Shown: one piece after another, positions 1-5,532 of the stretch
Layout: each line of letters opens with the position of its first letter
Numbering within the stretch: the stretch's first letter is position 1
Source of the DNA: Cyclobacteriaceae bacterium
GTDB taxonomy: Bacteria > Bacteroidota > Bacteroidia > Cytophagales > Cyclobacteriaceae
Assembly (NCBI GenBank): GCA_030589835.1
Contig: JAUUZS010000157.1
Span: forward strand, 1-8,544
Direction of reading: 5' to 3'
DNA length: 8,544 bases
The notes under the pieces: model-generated
What the model was told of the DNA's origin: nothing
Seen by the model: only the letters and a program-made list of their open reading frames with translations
Databases searched by the model: none
Program-made: the position numbers and the translations under genes

Positions 1-356
1 AAAATATCCCCGGGAAGTAGCAACACCGGGATCCTGTTGATTGTAGCCCCGGCAGCAGCAGTCACCATATTTGTAGCTCCCGGGCCAATGGAAGAGGTAC
101 ATGCAAAAGTAGATAGCCTGTTTTTCATTTTGGCATACGCGGCGGCGGTATGTACCATGGCCTGCTCGTTCCTGGCCTGGTAATATTTAAATTTTGGATC
201 CTGAAACAATGCCTGCCCAATACCGGCAATATTTCCGTGACCAAATATCCCAAAACAACCAGCAAAAAGTTTATGTTCTATTCCGTCTCTTTCGGTGTAT
301 TGTTTTTGTAAAAATGTAATTAGTGCCTGAGCTACGGTAAGTCTGCGTGTTTTCAT
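1..356 (-). CDS. iolD: 3D-(3,5/4)-trihydroxycyclohexane-1,2-dione hydrolase, N-terminal part (partial, runs off left edge)
   Basis: Only the first 118 codons are present; the gene continues beyond base 1. The protein opens with [16 protein letters not shown] and carries the IolD-type N-terminal thiamine-diphosphate (PYR) domain: [16 protein letters not shown] at residues 36-50, then [18 protein letters not shown] (59-76), whose Glu64 matches the conserved TPP-activating glutamate, and [17 protein letters not shown] (88-104). This pattern is characteristic of IolD rather than of acetolactate synthase. The family hydrolyses the cyclic dione made by IolE, opening the ring to give 5-deoxy-D-glucuronate in the cytoplasm. 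The full-length enzyme is usually a little over 600 residues, so most of it lies outside. It is the last gene seen of the minus-strand iol cluster, 352 bp downstream of iolC, and the gap is filled with repeats. I chose the ATG whose complement is at 354-356; no clear Shine-Dalgarno precedes it. Confidence 0.93.
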   Translation of the reverse strand, partial: MKTRRLTVAQALITFLQKQYTERDGIEHKLFAGCFGIFGHGNIAGIGQALFQDPKFKYYQARNEQAMVHTAAAYAKMKNRLSTFACTSSIGPGATNMVTAAAGATINRIPVLLLPGDI

Positions 357-708
357 ATGAATGTCTATTATAATCCTGAGATATATTTCAAGCTTTTAAT
401 TTTAAATCTGTTTAATCTATCGTTCACGCAAAGAACGGAAAGTTTACGCAAAGGCTGCGAAACAAATATTCTAATAGTCATTCTTTGCGTGTTTTGCGAT
501 TCGTCTGTGATCTTTATGTGATCCTTTTTATTTATTTTACTTTTCTTATTAATTTATTTTCCCCCTAATACACAATTCATGTGACACACTAAATTGCATA
601 CCTTTCTTTTTTACTACCTCCTGCAACTGCAACTTGTCACTTTCCGGCACACCTACCAAAAGTATTATTCCTATAAAAGTATGTTTCTGGAAGACCGCAT
701 AGTGCAGG
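357..708. other. iolC-iolD intergenic region (352 bp)
   Basis: This gap separates two genes of the same pathway on the same strand and is unusually long for an operon. It holds the cgcaaag inverted repeat (426-490) and a small doubtful minus-strand ORF (549-731). I see no convincing promoter or strong terminator. Whether iolD is transcribed from its own promoter cannot be told from the sequence. Confidence 0.6.
426..490. repeat. cgcaaag-type interspersed repeat with inverted arms
   Basis: The motif acgcaaag occurs as a direct repeat at 426-433 and 446-453 (period 20) and in inverted form at 483-490. The outer arms acgcaaagaa (426-435) and ttctttgcgt (481-490) are perfect 10-bp complements around a 45-base loop. 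A further degenerate copy, ttttgcga, follows at 492-499. It lies between iolC and iolD and could form a large hairpin in the transcript. From general experience such cgcaaag clusters are common between genes in Bacteroidota. A role as terminator or processing site is only inference, since no T-run follows the minus-strand stem closely. Confidence 0.6.
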
Positions 709-731
709 TTAAAACCCTCCATGGTCCTCAA
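549..731 (-). CDS. doubtful 60-residue ORF overlapping the iolC 3' end
   Basis: This is an ATG-to-stop frame whose first 23 bases overlap the end of iolC in another frame. The predicted protein has a short hydrophobic run (HTFIGIILLVGVPES, about residues 17-31) and a charged C-terminal part (KLQLQEVVKKKG). I do not recognise a family. Overlap with the upstream gene would permit translational coupling and the composition is not absurd, but there is no ribosome binding site and no recognisable domain. It may be chance or the decayed remnant of a gene between iolC and iolD. Confidence 0.2.
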   Translation of the reverse strand: MRTMEGFNLHYAVFQKHTFIGIILLVGVPESDKLQLQEVVKKKGMQFSVSHELCIRGKIN

Positions 732-1722
732 TGAACTTCATCGATTCTTCCAGGTAAGGCATAAAGTTGGCACAGCCGGGCTGAAGTACGACCTGGGCGC
801 CGCTGGCATTTCCCATTCTACATGATTTATACATATCCCAACCCTGCAAATAGCCATAAATAAAACCACTGGCAAAGGCATCGCCTGCTCCAAGAATGTT
901 CAATATCTCCACTGGAAATCCTGGCACGTCCTGCTTATTTCCTTTGTTATCGAAAATTGTAACGCCTTCCGAGCCTCTTTTTACAAGTAGATATTCAACT
1001 CCGAGCGATAATATTTTTTCAATGGATTTATTGATGTCCCCCGTAATTTCCGGGGCAGAAATTTGCTGGTGTTTTATCGAAACCTGGGAGGCATCGCTTA
1101 AGGTAGCAGCCAATATTTCTTCTTCGGTTCCTAAGGCTATTTTTACTTTAGGAAGTAACGCCCTGGTGGTAATTCCAAAAGATCTTAAATCATGCCATTG
1201 ATCAGCGCGAAAATCCAGATCAAGCACAATAGGAATATTATTTTCATAGGCTATTTCAGCGGCAAAAAAAGCGGAACTTCTTGTTGGTTCTATGTTTAGG
1301 GCAGTTCCTGAAATTTCCAGCAAGCCACATTGCTCTATCCGGGCGGCAATCACATTATCGATGGTGATCTGGCTGTCTGCGCAGTTGTCACGGTAATAAA
1401 CCAAGGGAAAGCGGTCTGGTGGCTCGATCCCTAGTACCACCGCACTACTTCTTGCGCTTGGGATTACTGGCATGAGTGAAGTTTCTACTTTTTCCTTTTG
1501 GAGAAATGCCACGATGAAATCACCTACTTTGTCTTTTCCAACCCCCGAAAGCAATGCGGGTTTCAATCCAAGTCTGCTGCAACCCACGGCTATATTTAAG
1601 GGTGATCCACCAACAAATGCATCAAAGCCTTTGATGTCAACAAAATCAGCCCCGATGTTTTGCGAATACAGGTCAATGGAAGACCTTCCATACGTGATCA
1701 GGTCGTATTTTTTATTTTTCAT
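709..1722 (-). CDS. iolC: 5-dehydro-2-deoxygluconokinase (PfkB/ribokinase family)
   Basis: This 337-residue protein of the PfkB sugar kinase family phosphorylates 5-dehydro-2-deoxy-D-gluconate at O6 with ATP, giving the substrate of the aldolase encoded two genes upstream. Visible signatures are the opening YDLITYGRSSIDLY (6-19), the substrate-side GGSPLNIAVG motif (38-47), VLDLDFRADQW (166-176), and the C-terminal PfkB signature ILGAGDAFASGFIYG (276-290), with Asp281 as the expected catalytic base and the GAGD anion hole. The NILGAGDAFASGF form, with Leu before GAGD, is typical of IolC. The length fits single-domain IolC and there is no DUF2090 C-terminal extension. The ATG complement is at 1720-1722. 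The gene lies 254 bp downstream of iolB across a repeat-rich gap. Function follows from family plus iolB/iolD context, so confidence is high. Confidence 0.93.
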   Translation of the reverse strand: MKNKKYDLITYGRSSIDLYSQNIGADFVDIKGFDAFVGGSPLNIAVGCSRLGLKPALLSGVGKDKVGDFIVAFLQKEKVETSLMPVIPSARSSAVVLGIEPPDRFPLVYYRDNCADSQITIDNVIAARIEQCGLLEISGTALNIEPTRSSAFFAAEIAYENNIPIVLDLDFRADQWHDLRSFGITTRALLPKVKIALGTEEEILAATLSDASQVSIKHQQISAPEITGDINKSIEKILSLGVEYLLVKRGSEGVTIFDNKGNKQDVPGFPVEILNILGAGDAFASGFIYGYLQGWDMYKSCRMGNASGAQVVLQPGCANFMPYLEESMKFIEDHGGF

Positions 1723-1976
1723 GTTTTGCCTTTATGTTTCATTAACTGTTTAATTAATTTATTCACTCGCCCTTTAAAAGTAGTGAGAATCAATGAATGA
1801 GAGAATGTATTAATGCATGAATCATAAAATGCTATAATCCCTCATTTATCAACTAAATCAATTATTCTAACATTCAATCATTCAATTATTCTATCAAATA
1901 ATATATCTCATTTCACTACTGGACTAAAAACCCACCAGCACCCTGCACCCTGCACCCAGCACCCAGAGTCCAGCAT
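1723..1976. other. repeat-filled iolB-iolC intergenic region (254 bp)
   Basis: This gap holds an AT-rich imperfect inverted repeat with internal short direct repeats (1779-1920) and most of the heptamer array that runs into iolB (1938-1993). I see no RNA gene and no convincing promoter. Its length is anomalous beside the 10-bp gap between the aldolase gene and iolB. Confidence 0.6.
1779..1920. repeat. AT-rich imperfect inverted repeat with internal short direct repeats
   Basis: The outer arms agtagtga (1779-1786) and tcactact (1913-1920) are perfect 8-bp complements. Inside, caattattcta occurs twice (1859-1869 and 1883-1893, period 24) and cattcaat twice in tandem (1871-1878, 1879-1886). The left half contains the opposing sense (aatgaatgag around 1792-1801), so the whole block is roughly self-complementary. 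It looks like degenerate low-complexity expansion between genes. No function is evident. Confidence 0.5.
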
Positions 1977-1993
1977 CTAGAGCCCAGCACCTA
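1938..1993. repeat. eight-unit heptamer tandem array overlapping the iolB stop
   Basis: Eight consecutive 7-base units can be laid out from 1938: gcaccct, gcaccct, gcaccca, gcaccca, gagtcca, gcatcta, gagccca, gcaccta. The first four are nearly identical, and the last four drift but keep the period. The array crosses the iolB stop codon (complement at 1977-1979), so its last two units are read as iolB coding sequence on the minus strand. A 7-base unit is not a multiple of three, so each gain or loss of a unit inside the coding part would shift the frame. Confidence 0.7.
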
Positions 1994-2879
1994 GATCACC
2001 CTTTCCATTCATCTCGGCAGTCACCATAGGTATCCTGGGATCAATGGACTTCCACGAATTAAATATCCATTCATGATCCGGATCTGGCGTATTGGCCAGT
2101 GACTGATCGCTTCCTGTCAGGAAATTGAGATAATATACATTAAACCCATGTCCGGCCACCACAGGATGATACCCTTTTGGAACCATTACTACATCGTTGT
2201 TTTTTGCAACAGCTATTTCATCAATCGTGCGATTATCATCATATACTTGCTGAATAGCGAAACCTGCCGGTTTATCAATTTTATAAAAGTAAGTCTCCTC
2301 CAATCTTGCTTCCAATACTTTCCCGTTTTCGTCTAACTTCCTTTCATCGTGTTTGTGGGCAGGATAAGAGCTCCAGTTTCCCGCAGGCGTATACACCTCA
2401 ACGGACACTAAACGGTGGCATGGAAAACCGGGTTGCACCAATGAATTGATTTGTCTGGAGGCATTGTCTCCACCGCGAATCTCAATCTCAGCTTCTTCAG
2501 GAGTTTTAAAAACCGCATCAAAATCCTGGTCTGTGGCACACCAGCCATAGGCGATGTCAAGGAGTTCACTTTCTGCACTCAATTCAAAGGAAGTATGTCT
2601 GGGTAAATACATTGTATGTGCAATTCCCGAAAACACATCTTTTCTGCCATTCACGGTTTTCCAACTTCCTTTATTTGACTTGATGCTGTAGTTGCCACTA
2701 AGAAGAATGATGGCATATTCATTATCGCCGGTTTCTCCTTTCCAAACTTCACCCTTTTTCATTAGCCTGGCCTGGAAATTGAGGTATTGCCAATTGGCCT
2801 CTTCCTTTGTGACGCTTTGATAAATGCCTGTTTCGGAAGTTGGCTTGACTAATAGTGGGTATTTTTTGTCAATGTTCAT
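1977..2879 (-). CDS. iolB: 5-deoxy-glucuronate isomerase
   Basis: This 300-residue member of the KduI/IolB cupin family isomerises 5-deoxy-D-glucuronate to 5-dehydro-2-deoxy-D-gluconate, linking IolD to IolC. The C-terminal cupin carries the strong signature VEVYTPAGNWSSYPAHKHD (160-178), with His175 and His177 as expected metal ligands, then EETYFYKI (194-201), which supplies an acidic ligand, and VPKGYHPV (233-240) with His238 as the further His. The more divergent N-terminal cupin spans about residues 8-130, and DPDHEWIF (266-273) matches the family's usual C-terminal region. About 27 residues follow that point, longer than the Bacillus-type protein, which ends near the HEWI motif. The last residues (LGAGL) are encoded by the heptamer array at 1938-1993. 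The gene starts 10 bp after the aldolase stop, indicating co-transcription. Confidence 0.93.
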   Translation of the reverse strand: MNIDKKYPLLVKPTSETGIYQSVTKEEANWQYLNFQARLMKKGEVWKGETGDNEYAIILLSGNYSIKSNKGSWKTVNGRKDVFSGIAHTMYLPRHTSFELSAESELLDIAYGWCATDQDFDAVFKTPEEAEIEIRGGDNASRQINSLVQPGFPCHRLVSVEVYTPAGNWSSYPAHKHDERKLDENGKVLEARLEETYFYKIDKPAGFAIQQVYDDNRTIDEIAVAKNNDVVMVPKGYHPVVAGHGFNVYYLNFLTGSDQSLANTPDPDHEWIFNSWKSIDPRIPMVTAEMNGKGDLGAGL

Positions 2880-2889
2880 TTTACTGTTT

Positions 2890-3837
2890 TTATCTGGTTG
2901 ATGGTATTAAAATAGATTTTCCTGTTGATCCAAGCAACTCGAATTTTTCTAACATAAACTGTTCTAGAGTAGTCATATATTTTTTTCCAGGTAAGATAGG
3001 GTCAAATAATTCAGGAGTGTCTTTAAAAAATTCCCGATGCACTCTTGTCCAGATCAGCCGGGCATCCGTGGCAATATTCACTTTACACACCCCATAAACT
3101 ATAGCCTTTTTTACCTCAGCGCTACTCACCCCTTTAGCAGAAACGCCAAGCTCACCTCCGGCTTTGTTAATTCTGTTAATTTCGTCATTGTTCACTTCCG
3201 ATCCTCCGTGCAGTACGAGCGGATAACCGGGTAATTTTTGTTGAATTTCCTTTAATATTTCAAATTGCAATCCTGCACCACCGGAAAACTTATATGCACC
3301 GTGACTTGTACCAACGGCAACAGCTAGGCTGTCGCAACCGGTCTGGTTTACAAATGCCTCTACCTCGCCAGGTTGCGTATATAGTGCATTTTTTTCATCC
3401 ACTGACAAATCGTCTTCCACACCACTTAATACCCCAAGTTCGGCTTCCACAGCTACATTTTTCTGATGGGCCAAAGCAACAACTGCCCGGGTCTTTTTTA
3501 CATTTTCATCAAATAGATCATGTGAAGCATCGATCATCACAGAAGTAAAATCCCCGGAGTTGATGGCCTCATGTACATGCTGTTCGTTGCCGTGGTCGAT
3601 ATGCGTGGCAAATATCGCTTTTGGATATATTTTTGAAGCGGCTTTGATCATGCTCATTAGCATTGTGCTGTGGGCATAATTCCTTGCCACGGGTGTCATT
3701 TGCACAATAAATGGGCTGTTGGCTTTTTCGCTTGAGCTGAATAGTGCATGTATCTGCTCCATAGACCAGACATTTAGGGCTGCTATCGCAAATTTGCCAT
3801 AACATATATCAAATAAGGTATTCGTTGAGACCAGCAT
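2890..3837 (-). CDS. iolJ: class II aldolase, probable 6-phospho-5-dehydro-2-deoxy-D-gluconate aldolase
   Basis: This 315-residue class II (zinc-dependent) aldolase belongs to the FbaA/GatY/IolJ family. Family residues are visible: THIDHG (78-83), with Asp81 as the catalytic acid and His82 as a zinc ligand; VEAELGVL (130-137) with Glu133; AVGTSHGAYK (174-183) with His179; LVLHGGSEV (207-215) with His210; and the phosphate-binding KVNIATD (252-258). The sequence alone cannot separate fructose-bisphosphate, tagatose-bisphosphate and DKGP aldolases. The assignment to cleavage of the IolC product into DHAP and malonate semialdehyde rests on tight linkage to iolB (10 bp) and on iolC and iolD following. 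It is the first gene of the run after the regulator, with the candidate operator and promoter directly upstream. The ATG complement is at 3835-3837, and no clear Shine-Dalgarno is present. Confidence 0.85.
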   Translation of the reverse strand: MLVSTNTLFDICYGKFAIAALNVWSMEQIHALFSSSEKANSPFIVQMTPVARNYAHSTMLMSMIKAASKIYPKAIFATHIDHGNEQHVHEAINSGDFTSVMIDASHDLFDENVKKTRAVVALAHQKNVAVEAELGVLSGVEDDLSVDEKNALYTQPGEVEAFVNQTGCDSLAVAVGTSHGAYKFSGGAGLQFEILKEIQQKLPGYPLVLHGGSEVNNDEINRINKAGGELGVSAKGVSSAEVKKAIVYGVCKVNIATDARLIWTRVHREFFKDTPELFDPILPGKKYMTTLEQFMLEKFELLGSTGKSILIPSTR

Positions 3838-3875
3838 CGACTTACATTGTAGCTTTTAGGTTTTTCAATTGAATA

Positions 3876-3906
3876 GAAAAGTAGGCTTTTTTATCTCAAC
3901 ATGAAA
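3876..3906 (-). promoter_or_regulatory. candidate Bacteroidota-type promoter for the iolJBC(D) genes
   Basis: On the minus strand, TTTC (complement at 3903-3906) is followed after exactly 19 bases by TACTTTTC (complement at 3876-3883). The known Bacteroidota primary-sigma consensus is TTTG-N19-TAnnTTTG, so each box differs at one position only. Transcription would begin near 3869, giving a leader of about 30 bases before the aldolase ATG. The palindrome at 3913-3934 lies just upstream of the -33 box. Confidence 0.4.
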
Positions 3907-3912
3907 GAATAG

Positions 3913-3934
3913 TTTATGCAAACCTTTGCATAAA
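3913..3934. promoter_or_regulatory. 22-bp palindromic operator, probable LacI-family regulator site
   Basis: The arms TTTATGCAAA and TTTGCATAAA are perfect 10-bp complements separated by the two bases CC. The site lies 9-10 bases past the stop of the LacI-family gene and about 75 bases upstream of the aldolase ATG. The size, dyad symmetry and GCAAA..TTTGC core fit the operators of LacI-family regulators, although these often have a central CG. Its position just upstream of the candidate -33 box leaves open whether binding represses or activates. Confidence 0.75.
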
Positions 3935-3942
3935 GCCGATTT

Positions 3943-4977
3943 TTAGTCAGGAAGTTTTTTGGAGGACTCCCGAACAATTAATTCAGGCTTCAATAACTCG
4001 TATCTGGGTGATGCTGTAAGCTTATGGCTTTGAAGCTTATTAAGGAGTATTCTGGCAGAAAGTATCCCCATGTCATACACAGGCTGCCAGACGGAGGTAA
4101 GGGGAGGGATAAAATAAGATGAATGGGGTTCGTCATCGAAACCCACTACCGAGATTTGATCAGGGATTTGAATTCCTGCTTCTTTGATCACATACATGGC
4201 GCCAATCGCAATGCCGTCATTAATGGCGAAAATGGCATCGGGAAGCTGCTTCAGTTTCAGCATGGCCTTTGTCGCTTCAACACCATATTCGGGAGAAAAT
4301 CCACTGACATTAAAAATAAGTTCCGGATCAACCTGGATGGTGTGTTTTTTAAGCGCATCAAGGTATCCATTCATCCTGTGCTTTGAAATCGAAAGGTTGG
4401 ATGGACCCGTGATATGGGCAATTCTCCTGCAACCTGTTTTAATTAAATATTCCACTGCCTGAAATGCCCCGTCATAATCATCCACCAATACTTTATCGGC
4501 GTTAAAGCCTTCACAATCCCTATCGAAAATCACAAGTGGCGTGCCACTTTCGACGAGCTTATTAAAATGATGTGCATCGTGGGTCTCTGAAGTAGGTGAG
4601 ATCAGAAATCCATCTACGCGAACCTTCGATAAGGCCTCCAAAATTTTCTTTTCTTTTTCGAATGACTCTTCCGACTGGCTGATAATCAAACGGTACTGGG
4701 TATCGTTCACCAGATCCTGAAAGCCATTGATCACGCTGGAGAAAAAATAACTTGTGATCTCCGGCACAATAATCCCAATAGTATAAGTCTTATTATTCAA
4801 CAAACTAAGGGCCAGTAAATTGGGTTGGTAATCTAATTTTTTGGCCAAATTGACGACCCGCTTTTTTGTGCTTTTACTAATTGCAGGATGATCGTGGAGG
4901 GCACGCGAAACCGTTGAAACTGAAATGTTCAGTTGCTTTGCAATATCAGATAATGTCGCCGGGTTCTTTTTCATCAT
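3943..4977 (-). CDS. LacI-family transcriptional regulator, probable regulator of the iol cluster
   Basis: This 344-residue protein has the standard LacI/GalR layout. The N-terminal helix-turn-helix (about 8-29) reads TLSDIAKQLNISVSTVSRALHD, in which SVSTVSRAL (19-27) is the recognition helix. A hinge (about 50-61, YQPNLLALSLL) is followed by the periplasmic-binding-protein-like effector domain, starting at YTIGIIVPEI (65-74) and including VDGFLISPTSE, HITGPSNLSISKHRMNGY and FAINDGIAIGAM. Two adjacent ATG codons open the frame (complements at 4972-4977) and either could be used. The gene lies upstream of iolJ on the same strand, 105 bp away, with a perfect palindrome in the gap, so it probably controls the iol genes and perhaps the divergent transporter unit. 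Its effector is not readable from sequence; an inositol-pathway intermediate is likely. It is not the DeoR-type IolR of Bacillus. Confidence 0.92.
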   Translation of the reverse strand: MMKKNPATLSDIAKQLNISVSTVSRALHDHPAISKSTKKRVVNLAKKLDYQPNLLALSLLNNKTYTIGIIVPEITSYFFSSVINGFQDLVNDTQYRLIISQSEESFEKEKKILEALSKVRVDGFLISPTSETHDAHHFNKLVESGTPLVIFDRDCEGFNADKVLVDDYDGAFQAVEYLIKTGCRRIAHITGPSNLSISKHRMNGYLDALKKHTIQVDPELIFNVSGFSPEYGVEATKAMLKLKQLPDAIFAINDGIAIGAMYVIKEAGIQIPDQISVVGFDDEPHSSYFIPPLTSVWQPVYDMGILSARILLNKLQSHKLTASPRYELLKPELIVRESSKKLPD

Positions 4978-5093
4978 ATATAACGCACAAACTTTTTTAA
5001 AAAGCAGAAAAGCAACTTACGTTGAATTGGATTTTCTGTTCAGATCAAAAATTTAAAAGTATTAAAAATTAAGGTAAGAATTTTGTTGGCAAG

Positions 5094-5483
5094 GTGTTTA
5101 ATTTGGATGAGATTTTACTCGAATCAATAAACCAGGAAATCAGTGGTTCTATATGCCCTGAAGAATACCTTAACGAGGTGACAGATATACGATATCGGCC
5201 CTTACATTTTGCTGTTTATTCAAAAGCAGATTTCAATCCTTGGGCAGTTTTATGTGCAGAAACCAAACTACTTCGGCTTAACCGAAACGCCACACTTGAC
5301 TTGACACAAGCGACATGTCGAGATGTGGAACAGTGCCGGAATTGGCTATGTTTTTCAAGATCTATTTTGACAAGAATTATTTCAATGTGTTGGCTTTTCA
5401 TATTTTTTACCTATCTTTTTCCGAACAATAGTATTTATTGTATATCATGTTTATGCATACACCCAAACGTATTCAAAAGATGA
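5094..5483 (+). pseudogene. unrecognised 129-codon frame, doubtful gene or remnant
   Basis: The frame opens with GTG (no ATG) and runs to 5483. The first 80 or so residues have a protein-like composition (for example RYRPLHFAVYSKADFNPWAVL), but the last 40 are rich in Ile, Phe, Cys and Leu from AT-rich intergenic DNA and look like chance read-through. I recognise no domain. The mixture suggests a short remnant of a coding gene in the middle of the spacer, or no gene at all. The end of the frame overlaps the region that should contain the transporter promoter, which argues against an intact functional gene. Confidence 0.2.
5450..5459 (+). promoter_or_regulatory. possible regulator half-site upstream of the transporter gene
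   Basis: TTTATGCATA matches 9 of 10 bases of the left arm (TTTATGCAAA) of the palindrome at 3913-3934 and lies 73 bases before the transporter ATG. The opposite arm is not conserved, so this may be chance in AT-rich DNA or a weak second site for the LacI-family protein. Confidence 0.25.
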
Positions 5484-5532
5484 CTTTATCCTTTAGGAAT
5501 ATATTTTTTAGAATAATAAGAATTGAAATTTG

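Larger units (their letters stand above)
4978..5532. other. divergent intergenic region between the regulator and transporter genes (555 bp)
   Basis: This spacer should carry the promoters for both the leftward regulator gene and the rightward transporter operon. It is AT-rich at both ends, with a GC-richer middle (about 5140-5345) in which a GTG-started frame runs (see 5094-5483). A small hairpin, TTCGG/CCGAA, lies at 5272-5286. TATATTTT at 5500-5507 matches 7 of 8 positions of the Bacteroidota -7 box, but without a TTTG at the right distance. A single operator half-site copy is at 5450-5459. I see no full second palindrome. Confidence 0.5.

Noticed and set aside
896..1201. Plus-strand open frame of 101 codons inside iolC
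   Set aside because: It is antisense to the well-supported iolC frame, shows no family features, and is explained as a shadow. The same applies to the other frames opposite or within the aldolase, regulator, transporter and UroD-like genes.
1938..1993. Heptamer array as a CRISPR array
   Set aside because: Units are 7 bases with no spacers between them, and no cas genes are present; it is a simple tandem repeat.
2890..3837. Housekeeping glycolytic fructose-bisphosphate aldolase
   Set aside because: The fold is shared, so this cannot be fully excluded, but the 10-bp linkage to iolB with iolC and iolD following, and no glycolytic neighbours, favours the inositol-pathway aldolase.
5272..5286. 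TTCGG/CCGAA hairpin as a terminator or riboswitch element
   Set aside because: The stem has only five pairs, no T-run follows, and it is not close to the end of any supported gene.
5530..5532. TTG as start codon of the transporter
   Set aside because: An ATG follows immediately in frame at 5533, so the TTG would add a single residue and there is no ribosome binding site favouring it.
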